NCBI GenBank assembly: GCA_044450785.1
Contig: JBIOJM010000207.1
Coordinates: 1-17,805 of the forward strand
From: JBIOJM01 sp044450785
Lineage (GTDB): Bacteria > Planctomycetota > Planctomycetia > Isosphaerales > Isosphaeraceae
Reading direction: 5' to 3'
Length of the DNA stretch: 17,805 nt
Every line of letters starts with the position of its first letter. Within the stretch, counting starts at the first letter, position 1. This document shows, piece by piece, positions 1 to 9,000 of this stretch. Made by a program: the position numbers and the translations under genes. Under the pieces are notes generated by a model, which was given only the letters and a program-made list of their open reading frames with translations, did no database searches and had not been told where the DNA came from.

Positions 1-1035
1 GGCGGCGGAGGAGGCACGGGCGGCGGTGGTGGTACCGGCGGCGACGCCGTCGTATCCCGCGGGGTTGGAGGCGGCTTCACTCACGGCGGCGGCGGGGGCA
101 TCACTGACGGCGGTTCTGGAGGTGGCATCCTACACGGCGACGGTGCCACCACCGACGGAATTGACAACCTGACATACGGCGGTGGCGGCATCACACACGA
201 CGGCGGTGGCGGAGGAAGCTTTTTCATTCCAACCTACGCGATCTCAGCGAGCAACACGGGTTCAGATGCGAGTGGTTCCATTTCGTCCTCGATCACGGAC
301 TCGCGGAAGTCTGATCCGCAAATCTCATTGACCGGCGATCCACCGACCCAGCACGATCTGTCGACAGTGGGGAAGGGCGATCCGACCCAGCATGACCTCT
401 CGACAGCGGGGACCGGCGATCCACCAACCCAGCATGATCTCACGACAATAAGGAAGGGCGATCCACCAACCCAGCGCGATCTCCCGACAATAGAGAAGGG
501 CGATCCACCGACCCAGCACGATCTCTCGACGGTGGGGAAGGGCGATCCACCGACCCAGCACGATCTCTCGACGATTGGGAAGGGCGATCCACCAACCCAG
601 CGCGATCTCTCGGCAGAGGGGAAGGGCGATCCCACGACCCAGCACGATCTCTCGACGATTGGGAAGGGCGATCCACCAACCCAGCATGATCTCACGACAA
701 TAAGGAAGGGCGATCCACCAACCCAGCGCGATCTCCCGACAATAGAGAAGGGCGATCCACCGACCCAGCACGATCTCTCGACGATTGGGAAGGGCGATCC
801 ACCGACCCAGCACGAACTCTCGACAGTGGGAACGGGCGATCCAATGCCCCAGCACGATCCCTCCACCTCGGCGAGCGACGATCCATTGTCCCTCGGCGAT
901 CCATTGGCTTCCGTGACGCAACGTACAGCGGCCAGGAGCGATCCACTTGAATCGTCGACGTCGGACAGGGCATTGAGGGAGAATCCCTCCTCCGCGGCGA
1001 CTATTGTGACCAACTCGGTTGGTCTTCGCAAATAG
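1..1035 (+). CDS. Gly-rich protein with C-terminal 14-residue tandem repeats (5' end outside window)
   Basis: Frame 1 is open from the first base to the TAG at 1033-1035, so the gene starts upstream of the window. The first ~75 codons are Gly-rich (runs of GGGG with interspersed T, H, D). A Ser/Asp/Thr-rich linker follows, then fourteen copies of a GDPPTQHDLSTxGK unit (334-918) and a short unique tail ending NSVGLRK. No catalytic domain is visible; the composition suggests an extended, hydrophilic, probably extracellular or cell-wall protein, which is inference. It lies 32 bp upstream of the TPR-sulfotransferase gene on the same strand, in line with a surface-protein operon. Caution: because the repeat length is a multiple of three, minus-strand frames through the repeats are also open. 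The plus frame is preferred because it alone continues through the Gly-rich part and ends just before the next gene. The function is unknown. Confidence 0.55.
   Translation, partial: GGGGGTGGGGGTGGDAVVSRGVGGGFTHGGGGGITDGGSGGGILHGDGATTDGIDNLTYGGGGITHDGGGGGSFFIPTYAISASNTGSDASGSISSSITDSRKSDPQISLTGDPPTQHDLSTVGKGDPTQHDLSTAGTGDPPTQHDLTTIRKGDPPTQRDLPTIEKGDPPTQHDLSTVGKGDPPTQHDLSTIGKGDPPTQRDLSAEGKGDPTTQHDLSTIGKGDPPTQHDLTTIRKGDPPTQRDLPTIEKGDPPTQHDLSTIGKGDPPTQHELSTVGTGDPMPQHDPSTSASDDPLSLGDPLASVTQRTAARSDPLESSTSDRALRENPSSAATIVTNSVGLRK
334..918 (+). repeat. 42-bp in-frame tandem repeat, 14 units
   Basis: Units of 14 codons (GDPPTQHDLSTxGK) begin at 334, 376 (a 39-bp unit with one codon missing), 415, 457, 499, 541, 583, 625, 667, 709, 751 and 793. 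Two degenerate units follow at 835 and 877. Variable positions are H/R at residue 7, S/T/P at 10 and the four residues ST-x-x-K/T at the end. Bases 415-531 are identical to 667-783, an offset of exactly six units. This shows a recent block duplication within the array as well as single-unit expansion. Confidence 0.9.
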
Positions 1036-1067
1036 CAGGGCGAGCGAGCGATCAGAAGAGCGAGACC

Positions 1068-3278
1068 GTGATTTCGACCAAAGACCTTTTCGCCCAGGCG
1101 ACGGAACTGCATAAGGCAGGGAAGCTCGATGCCTCCCTTGCGCTGTTCGCGAAGGTTGTGGCACGGGAGCCCAAGAATTCTGCCGCGCTTCACTGGCTGG
1201 GTTACATTCACAACCAGCGCAGCGAGTACGACCGCGCCGTCGAGGTCCTCAAACGGGCGATCGTGGAGCGGCCGGGCGCCTCCTTTTTCCACCTCACACT
1301 GGCCGAATCCTTCAGGAACCTCGGGCAGTTGAAGCGAGCGGCCGGCTGCTGCCGCACCGCCCTGAAGCTGAACCCCGACTATCCCGAGGCGCTCTGCACT
1401 CTCGGCCTGGTCCTCCAGGCGTTGGGCTGTCCTGCTGAAGCGGTCGATCACTTCCGGCGCGCCGTGGAGTTGCGGCCCAATTTTGCCCAGGCTCACCGGG
1501 ACCTCGCGATGGCGCTGCGGGAGCTCGGCCAGCACGATGAGGCGTTAGAACACCTGCGTGCCGCCGTCGAGATGGCGCCCAAGTACCCCGCGGCCCGGAG
1601 CGGCCTCAGCTTGGTCCTCCTCGAGCAGGGTCAGGTCGAGGAAGCCTTGATGCATGGCCAGGAGGCGGTCCGGCTCCAGCCGGATGTCGCGATCTATCAT
1701 CATAACTTGGGTAATGCTTTGCAGCGCCTCAACCGTTGGGACGAGGCCCGCGGCGCCTATCTGGAAGCGCTCCGGCTGGATCCCGACCTGGCCCACACGC
1801 ACCTGCAGATCGGGATGACCCTGAGGGCCGACGGGCAGCTCGCCGAGGCAGAGCCCTGGCTCAAGCAAGCCATCGACCTCGATCCCGAAAACCCATGGTT
1901 CTGGGAGCAACTGGCCGAGCTCCAGACGGAGCGCCAGGAGCACGGCGCGGCGATCCCCTGCTGGGAGCGAGCCATCGACCTGTCCGCGAAGGAGAGGCCG
2001 GGCCCGTTCATCAGCTTGGGTTGGTCGCTGCAGGAAGAAGGCAGGCTCTCCGAGGCCGTGGAGCAGTACCGAACCGCCTTGCGATTGCAGCCGGAGGCCG
2101 TCATGGCCCAGATCAATCTGGGGGGAATCCACGAGGAGCTCGGCGAGATGGCCGAGGCCGAAGCCGCTTACCGGACGGCCGCCGGCATCCAGCCGAAATT
2201 CGGCCTCGCCCACGCCAAGCTCGGGACCCTGTTGCGTGCCAATTTGCCCGATGCCGACCTCGCCGCCCTGGTGGAGCGAGTGGCCGACCCGGAGACGAAC
2301 CCATCGACTCGCGCCCGGTTACTCTTCGCCCTTGGCCTTGTCCTTGACGCCCGCGGGGAGTACGCACGCGCCGCCGAGTGTGCGCGCCAGGCCAACGCTC
2401 TGAACATGGAGCTGGCGCGCGGACCGCGCACCTATACGCCGGATCTGCACATCCAGTACGTCGAGAGCGTGATCCGGGGATTCACTAGGGAGCTCTTCGA
2501 ACAGTTAGCCGGAGCGGGATTGGAGGAAGTCCGCCCCGTGTTCGTGTTCGGCCTGCCGCGCTCGGGCACGACCCTGGTCGAGCAAGTTCTCTCCAGCCAC
2601 TCGCGGATCTACGGCGCCGGCGAGCTGAGGTTGACCCGAAAATCATTCGACTCGATCCCGAACGCGCTCGATTGTCCCGGCCCGGTGCTGGACTGCATCC
2701 CGCGCTTGACTCCGAAGGCGGTACGGCGATTGGCCGAGCAGCATCTCCAGCGACTCGAAAACTTGGCCGACGGCCGCCCCGCCCGTCGGATCGTCGATAA
2801 GATGCCCGATAACTACATCTATCTCGGCCTGCTCGCCGCAATGTTTCCCCGGGCCGCCTTTATCCACTGCCGGCGTGACTTGCGCGATATCGCCGTGTCC
2901 TGCTGGACCACCGACTTCCGACCCGAGAACATCCCCTGGGCCAGCGACCCCAAGTACATGGGCTCGCGCTTTGAGCAGTATCTGCGCCTGATGGATCACT
3001 GGCGATGCGTCATGCCGGCACCGATCCACGAGGTGAGTTATGAGGACACCGTGGCGGATCTCGAAGGGGTCGCGCGATCCTTACTGGCGGCTTGCGGCCT
3101 GGAGTATGAGCCGGGCTGCCTCGAGTTTCACCGGACGCAGCGACGGGTCAAGACGGCCAGCATCGGCCAGGTGCGCCAGCCCATCTATTCACGCTCCGTT
3201 GCCCGATGGCGGAATTATGAGGCGGAATTGGATGACCTGTTCCGGGCCATCCCATGTAACGGCGTAGGAACCGCGTGA
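1068..3278 (+). CDS. TPR-repeat sulfotransferase
   Basis: This is a 736-residue protein. Residues ~1-430 are about eleven to twelve TPR units of 34 residues (for example the ALHWLG, ALCTLG and IYHHNLGNALQ helices). The C-terminal ~240 residues are a PAPS-dependent sulfotransferase of the bacterial, tyrosylprotein-sulfotransferase-like group (Sulfotransfer_3 type). The PAPS 5'-phosphosulfate loop is FGLPRSGTT (residues 494-502). The 3'-phosphate motif is CRRDLRDIAVS (R602-S611). A conserved DKMPDN lies between them. Such fusions transfer sulfate to a protein or glycan acceptor, with the TPRs probably binding the substrate; the acceptor is not known. No signal peptide is seen, so it should be cytoplasmic. 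The start is a GTG 32 bp after the preceding stop, with only a weak purine-rich stretch (AGAAGAG) in front. The downstream surface-protein gene begins 21 bp after its stop, so co-transcription and modification of a surface product are plausible inferences. Confidence 0.9.
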   Translation: MISTKDLFAQATELHKAGKLDASLALFAKVVAREPKNSAALHWLGYIHNQRSEYDRAVEVLKRAIVERPGASFFHLTLAESFRNLGQLKRAAGCCRTALKLNPDYPEALCTLGLVLQALGCPAEAVDHFRRAVELRPNFAQAHRDLAMALRELGQHDEALEHLRAAVEMAPKYPAARSGLSLVLLEQGQVEEALMHGQEAVRLQPDVAIYHHNLGNALQRLNRWDEARGAYLEALRLDPDLAHTHLQIGMTLRADGQLAEAEPWLKQAIDLDPENPWFWEQLAELQTERQEHGAAIPCWERAIDLSAKERPGPFISLGWSLQEEGRLSEAVEQYRTALRLQPEAVMAQINLGGIHEELGEMAEAEAAYRTAAGIQPKFGLAHAKLGTLLRANLPDADLAALVERVADPETNPSTRARLLFALGLVLDARGEYARAAECARQANALNMELARGPRTYTPDLHIQYVESVIRGFTRELFEQLAGAGLEEVRPVFVFGLPRSGTTLVEQVLSSHSRIYGAGELRLTRKSFDSIPNALDCPGPVLDCIPRLTPKAVRRLAEQHLQRLENLADGRPARRIVDKMPDNYIYLGLLAAMFPRAAFIHCRRDLRDIAVSCWTTDFRPENIPWASDPKYMGSRFEQYLRLMDHWRCVMPAPIHEVSYEDTVADLEGVARSLLAACGLEYEPGCLEFHRTQRRVKTASIGQVRQPIYSRSVARWRNYEAELDDLFRAIPCNGVGTA

Positions 3279-3299
3279 TCAAAGCCGAGGTATTGCCCC

Positions 3300-5951
3300 A
3301 TGTCTTCGCGATCCCACAACCGGCGGCGTCGGGCCGTTCCTTCCTGTTATCGAATCGAGGAGCTGGAGGGCCGGACCCTGCTCTCGATCACGGCACAAGC
3401 CTTCAGCCACAATGTGTTGGAGAAGACGGCCTCCACGATCGATCTAAGCACCTACGTAGAGGACAGTGACTCGACTGCGACGCTGACCTTTGACCTCGTC
3501 TCGACAACGACCGCGGACGGCGGTCATGTCAGCGTCGACGCGGGCTCCGGCCTGGTCAGCTACACTCCAGCCGCCAATTCCCCGTCCCAGGACTCATTCT
3601 CGTATTTCGCACAGGACACTGACGGCGACACCTCCGCCACCCAGCCCGTGACGGCGAACCTCTCCTCCGTCGCCGCCAACCCCGTCATCATCAATGAGGT
3701 CGAAGGACAGTCGACCATCGGTCTGACCATGGAGAACCTGCCTGGAGCCGTCCAGGACGTCTCGAGCAAGCCAAGCTACACCTTCTCGAACCTCCAGGTG
3801 GCGAACAATGGAGCAGGCACGGTCAGCCTCACCAATACTCACACCGGCAACTTCACCTACACACCACCCAACTCGACTTTTACCGGCAATGTGATCATCA
3901 CTTACCAGGTTACCGATGGGACGGGAACGAACAACTCGACAGTGGAGATCGACATTGGACCGATCGCCGCCGACCCCGTCGTCTGGGGTACCCTGGCGAG
4001 CACGACTGCGGCGATCCCTTCAACGACCGTTCCCAGCCTGAAGGATCGCATCCATGACGTCAATAAAAACTTATCATACACTTTCTCCAACCCGATCATC
4101 GCGTCCGGCGACGGCACCGTCAGCCATTTCAACCCGGCGACCGGCTCCTTCACCTACACCGCGCCCAACTCAACGTTCAACGGTGTGGTTCTCGTGCGAT
4201 ATACGGTAACCGACGGCACGAACTCCACGACCGGGGATGCGACAATCGTGGTCGCGCCGCTCATCACCCAGCCCGTCACCGTGACCGAGCTGGATCACCA
4301 GAGCACCGTCTCTCTGACCATCCAGGACCTGCCGTTCGCCGTCCAGGACGTCTCGAGCAACCCGATATACACCTTTTTCAACCTGAGAGTTGCGGACGGC
4401 GGGGGCTCGGTCCCGGCCAGTGGGTTCGACGACTCATCAGTGGGGGCCTTCATCTACACTCTGCCCAGCCCGGCGTCCCCGACCGCGGTCCACATTGAAT
4501 ATGCGGTCAGCGACGGCACGAACACCGCCAATGGGGTCGTGACGATCCAGCTTGCGGGGATCGTCGCGAACTCCGCCCACTACAACGTCCTGCAGAACAG
4601 CCAGGCGACGCTCCCCGCCCTTGCGGGCCGAATCGATGACGTCATGACCACCCCGACGCTGACTTTCTCCAACCCGTCTGTCCCCACGGGCGACGGCTCG
4701 GCCCAGTTCACCGACACGACCATGGGCATCCTCAGCTACACCCCACCCAATCCGACGTTCACCGGTATTGTTCCGGTGCAGTATACGGTCAGCGACGGCA
4801 CGAACTCCACGATCGGGGTGCTGAACCTCAACGTGGCACCTCTCATCACGAGCCCGTTACTGGTTCCAGTGGCCCTGCAAATCGGGCCGACGATCGTCCC
4901 CAGCCTTGTGGCCAGTAAGAATGTCCAGGACGTCTCGAGCAATCCATCGTATACTTTCTCCAGCCTGACGGCCCCGCCTGGCGACGGCACGGCCCAGTTC
5001 ACCGACACGACGACGGGCGCCCTCACTTACACCCCGCCCTTTTCCTCATTCTTCGGCATCGTCCAGGTCACCTACACCGTTTCTGACGGCACTGGTAACT
5101 CCGCAGGTGGAGACGTCTTGATCAATGTCGAACAGACGATCCAGCCAGAAAACGACGGCCCGATCACAGCGGCAGCGGGGAAGCCGCTCGTGATTCCGGG
5201 CTCTCGGCTCTTGCGCAACGACATCGCCGCTCCAGATGGCCTGAAACCCTCGATCGGGAGCGTGGGGGACGCGAAGAACGGGACAGTTGTGCTCAATTCC
5301 AACGGATCGGTCACGTTCACGCCGACCATCCCGGGACCGGCAAGCTTCGCCTACACGGACACCGACGCGGAGAACGATGCCAGCACCGTGGCGACGGTGA
5401 CATTGGACGTCAAACGAGCGACGACGATCAACTGGGCCAACCCGGCGGACATCGTTCATGGCACGGCATTGAGCAGCACGCAGCTCGACGCCACCGCCAG
5501 CGTGCCCGGAACATTCGCCTACATCCCGGCTGCGGGCAGCGTCCTCGCTGTGGGCAACGGACAGACCCTGACGGTCCGCTTCACCCCCACCGACGCGACC
5601 GACTACATCGGAGACTTCGCCACGGCCACCATCAATGTCAAGCCGGCCCCGCCGCCGGGCCTGGTGGTTCAAACCCACTCGTTCTCCGGCCGCGTGAGGC
5701 GCAAAGTGGGCGGCGTGATCGCCCAGTTACACACGACTCTGTCGAAGCTGAAGACGACGTATTATTCCGCTCTGGTCAACTGGGATGACGGCGTGGTCCA
5801 GACCGGCAAGCTTGCCAAGGCTGGTACTCACCGTTTCACGGTCAACGCGTCTCACAAATACAGGGTGGCAGGGTCCTATGATGTCAGCGTCATGATTTCC
5901 GATCCCTTGGGCGATCGCTTGACCAGGTCCTTCGTGGTCCATGTGCGTTGA
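3300..5951 (+). CDS. Secreted multi-Ig/cadherin-like surface protein with LEPR-XLL-type N-terminus
   Basis: This is an 883-residue protein. After an Arg-rich start (RRRR at 8-11), the segment IEELEGRTLLS (19-29) matches the planctomycete LEPR-XLL motif found at the start of large exported proteins. Next come a first beta-sandwich module (~32-122), then five related ~95-residue modules with signatures YTFSNx, GxFTYTPPNSTFxG and YTVSDGTN, alternating between two subtypes. A Big_9/cadherin-like module follows (~620-700, with LLRNDI and SFAYTDTDAEND). After that there is an MBG/Ig-like module (~700-780, with WANPADIVHGTALSSTQL and VRFTPTD) and a PKD-like C-terminal domain (~785-883, with VNWDDG and FTVNASHKYRVAGSYDVSV). 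No enzyme motif, dockerin or sortase signal is visible. It is probably a structural or adhesive cell-envelope protein. It follows the sulfotransferase gene by 21 bp and converges with the kinase gene. Confidence 0.88.
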   Translation: MSSRSHNRRRRAVPSCYRIEELEGRTLLSITAQAFSHNVLEKTASTIDLSTYVEDSDSTATLTFDLVSTTTADGGHVSVDAGSGLVSYTPAANSPSQDSFSYFAQDTDGDTSATQPVTANLSSVAANPVIINEVEGQSTIGLTMENLPGAVQDVSSKPSYTFSNLQVANNGAGTVSLTNTHTGNFTYTPPNSTFTGNVIITYQVTDGTGTNNSTVEIDIGPIAADPVVWGTLASTTAAIPSTTVPSLKDRIHDVNKNLSYTFSNPIIASGDGTVSHFNPATGSFTYTAPNSTFNGVVLVRYTVTDGTNSTTGDATIVVAPLITQPVTVTELDHQSTVSLTIQDLPFAVQDVSSNPIYTFFNLRVADGGGSVPASGFDDSSVGAFIYTLPSPASPTAVHIEYAVSDGTNTANGVVTIQLAGIVANSAHYNVLQNSQATLPALAGRIDDVMTTPTLTFSNPSVPTGDGSAQFTDTTMGILSYTPPNPTFTGIVPVQYTVSDGTNSTIGVLNLNVAPLITSPLLVPVALQIGPTIVPSLVASKNVQDVSSNPSYTFSSLTAPPGDGTAQFTDTTTGALTYTPPFSSFFGIVQVTYTVSDGTGNSAGGDVLINVEQTIQPENDGPITAAAGKPLVIPGSRLLRNDIAAPDGLKPSIGSVGDAKNGTVVLNSNGSVTFTPTIPGPASFAYTDTDAENDASTVATVTLDVKRATTINWANPADIVHGTALSSTQLDATASVPGTFAYIPAAGSVLAVGNGQTLTVRFTPTDATDYIGDFATATINVKPAPPPGLVVQTHSFSGRVRRKVGGVIAQLHTTLSKLKTTYYSALVNWDDGVVQTGKLAKAGTHRFTVNASHKYRVAGSYDVSVMISDPLGDRLTRSFVVHVR
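3750..4942 (+). repeat. Two-module (A-B-A-B-A) internal repeat of ~590 bp in the surface-protein gene
   Basis: The 20-bp string GTCCAGGACGTCTCGAGCAA recurs exactly at 3750, 4341 and 4923, spacings of 591 and 582 bp. These are the A modules, with VQDVSSxPxYTF. Between them lie B modules with a different signature (RIHDVNKNLSYTFSNP and RIDDVMTTPTLTFSNP). The unit of duplication is therefore two Ig-like modules (~195 residues), not one. Confidence 0.8.
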
Positions 5952-5988
5952 CCTCCACGGACGGCTTACTGTCGGATACGTCAGGAAC

Positions 5989-6018
5989 GGGACTCGGGAA
6001 CCCGCGCCCTCGAGTCTC
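5989..6018. terminator. Possible bidirectional terminator between convergent genes
   Basis: GGGACTCG at 5989-5996 can pair with CGAGTCTC at 6011-6018 (8 bp including one G-U pair, 14-nt loop). It sits between the surface-protein stop (5951) and the kinase stop (6017-6019), overlapping the latter. There is no T tract on either side, so it is not a classical intrinsic terminator. The call rests only on position and pairing. Confidence 0.3.
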
Positions 6019-9000
6019 ACGGCGCGAACGGCTGCGCCGGGAAGGCCAGGTCCATCATCAGTGCCCGGAAGTCGGGCCGGTTGCGGAGCGGGTCGAGGGC
6101 TGATTCGGTCCGGTACGCGTTGGGGTTGCGGTAGCCCATCGTGACCGCCTGGCGCAACACGGCCATCGCCTTCTCGGCTTGGTCCGCCCCCTCCGCGGCG
6201 GACACCCCCGAGCCCGGTCGGCCCGCGAGTCCCGCCAGGCCGGCGTGGCAGCAGGCTAGAAAGAACGTTGCCTCTTCGCTCAAGGACTTGATCGCGTCGT
6301 AGTGCGCGCACGCACGCTTCCAGGCGGCGGCGGCTCCGGCCAGGTTTTCCATGTCGCATCGCACCTGCCCGAGTCGGAGGTACGTCTCCCCGAGGCGCGC
6401 GCGGTACTCCGGGAACTCGGGATGAGCCTCGACCAGAGGCTCACGCACCACCCGGGCGCGTTCGCAGGCGGCGAGCGCCGCGTCAAGTCTCCCCGACCGC
6501 CGGAGCACGTCCGCCGTGTTGGTCAGGGAGCTCGCCAGGCTGTCGCGGAAGTCGGTGACGGCGGGGTTGTCGTCGGCCAGCTTCTGGAAGATCGCGATCG
6601 CCGTGCGGTACTCGGCCTCCGCGTCCGGCGCCTCGCCTGCATCCAGCAGTGCTCCGCCGAGGTGGCTGTGGCCCCACCCCAGTTCTCTCCGGAAGTCGTT
6701 GACGGCGGGGTGATCGTCGGCCAGCTTCTGAAAGAGTGCCAGCGCCTTGCGGTGCTCAGTCTTCGCTTCCGATGACCTGCCCGCACTCGACAGCAGCAAG
6801 CCGAGGTTGTTGTGGCTCTGTGCCAGCTTGATGCGGAACTCAGGGACAGCCGGATTGTCGTCAGCCAGCTTCTGCCGCAGCGCCTGCGCCTTGCGGTACT
6901 CGGCCTCCGCTTCCATTAACCTGACCATATCGTACTCCAGCAAGTGGCCGAGGCTCTGGTGGTGGTTCGCCAGGTACTCGCGGAATTGGGTGACGGCGGG
7001 GTTGTCGTCAACCACCTTTTGAGAGATCGCCAGCGCCTTGCGGTACTCGGCCTCTGCTTCCGATGACTTGCCCGTGTCCCTCAGCACCAATCCCATGTTG
7101 TGGTGGCTGCCCGCCAGCACGCTTCGGAATTCGGTGACGGCGGGGTTATCATTCGCCAGCCTCCGAAGGATCGCCACCGCCCTGCCGTACGACTCCAGCG
7201 CCTCGACACTCTTGCCCGTTTGGCTCAGCAAGCGGCCGAGGTTATTGTGGCTGTACGCCAGATCACTCTGGAATACGATGACGGCAGGGTAATCGTCGGC
7301 CAAGCTCTGCTGGATCGCCAGCGTCCTGCGGTATGACTCCTGCGCCGCGCCAGGCTTGCCGGTCTCAGCCTGGAGCATTCCGATAATGTGGTGGGTGTGC
7401 GCCAGGCTGCTTCGGAATTGGGTGACGGCGGGGTTGTCGTCGGCCAGCTTCTGAAAGATCTCCAAGGCCCGTTGGATAGACGCCAGCCCCTGGTCCGGCT
7501 TGCCGGTTCTCGTCTGCAGCCATCCGATGCTGTTGAGGCTCGTCGCCAGGTCATTTCCGAACTGGGTGACGGCAGGGTTTTCGACTGCCAGCCTCTGCCG
7601 GATCGCCAGGGCCTTACCGTACGACTCCAACGCCTCAATCGCGTGACCGGTCTTCGACTGAAGCTCGCCGGTGTTATTGAGGAGATGCGCCAGGACGCGC
7701 CGGCTGTCGGTGACGGCCGGGTTGTCGTCGGCCAGCTTTTGCTGGACCGCCAGGGCTCGGCGCAACGACTCCAGCGCCTCGGCCGACTTGCCGGTGTAAA
7801 ACTGTAGCAAGCCGATGTTATGGTGGCAGCCCGCCAGGTCGTTTCGGAACTGGGCGACGGCGGGGTTGTCATCGACCAGCCGCGTCAGCGTCTCCAGAGA
7901 ACGCTGATAGGCCGACATCGCCGCGTCCGTCTTCCCGGTGTCCCTGAGCACAACGCCGATGGACATGTCAATCCTGCCGAGCAGGGCGCGGCGCCCCTCG
8001 GAACCCGGGCCTGAGAGGGGCAGGCCCTCCAGCAGGTCACGCGCCTCTTCGCAACGGGCGAGGGCTTCGGTCGAATGGCCCGTCTCAGCAAGCAGAGCTG
8101 CGGCCGCTGTCAGGCTCTTGGCCACGTCGGCGCGAGCCTCGGCGGCATCGGCCGGCTCCGAAGCCAGCTCGCGCCGGACCGCCAGCCCCTTGAGGTGGGC
8201 GTTGAGCGCCGCGGGCTTGTCGCCGATTTTCGCGGTCAGCCCACCGAGCTCGAAGTACGCATTCCCGATCGCTCCGCGCGAGGCCCGGTCGTGCTGATCC
8301 TTGAGCAGGTCTTCGAGTTTGCCGTAGAATTCTGCCGCGCCTCGGAGCAACTTGTCGCGCAGCGGCTTGAACTGGTCCGCCTTGAGCACCAGGTCGTCGC
8401 CGACTTCGCCGTGAAAGAGCTTGATCGCCTCCAGCGCCAGGTCGAACCGCTGCTTCTCGCGCGCGTTGGCGAGCGCCAGCTCCTTGTTGGCTTGAACGAG
8501 TCGGCCTTTGGCCTGAGTCTGCACAGCAAGCACGACGGCGGTTCCGGCCAGAGCGACCAGCACCGCGGCTGCCAGCGAGGTGACCGCCGTGCGGTTTCGC
8601 CGCGCCCATCGCCGCGCCCGGCGCGCCAGGGGCTCGCGCCAGGCCGTCACCGGCTCGTCGGCCATCCAGCGATCCAGGTCGTCGGCCAGGGCCCTAGGTG
8701 TGGGATAGCGGTCTTCGGGCTCTTTGGCCAAGGCCTTCAGGCAGATGGCCTCCAGTGCCTTGTCGAGCGCATGATCGTGCTGGGACGGCCGTCGGAATTG
8801 GCCCTCCTGCACGGCATGCAAGATAGCGCCGACGTCGTCGCCCTCGAACGGCGGCTTGCCGGTAATCAGGCAGTACAGCGTGGCGCCCAGGCTATAAACG
8901 TCGGACCGCGGTCCCAGCCGGTTCAGCTCGCCCCGCGCCTGCTCGGGGCTCATGTAGGCCGGAGTGCCTAGCGCGCTGCCGGGCAAGGTCTCCGATGAGC

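Noticed and set aside
234..1535. Long minus-strand frame (433 codons) through the tandem repeats, plus two other open minus frames
   Set aside because: The repeat length is a multiple of three, so all frames without a stop in one unit stay open. The minus frame begins inside the TPR-sulfotransferase gene and does not continue into the Gly-rich part, whereas the plus frame does.
8075..8971. 298-codon plus-strand frame antisense to the kinase
   Set aside because: It is a shadow of the high-GC kinase codons. It has no motif, and the kinase on the other strand has all catalytic residues.
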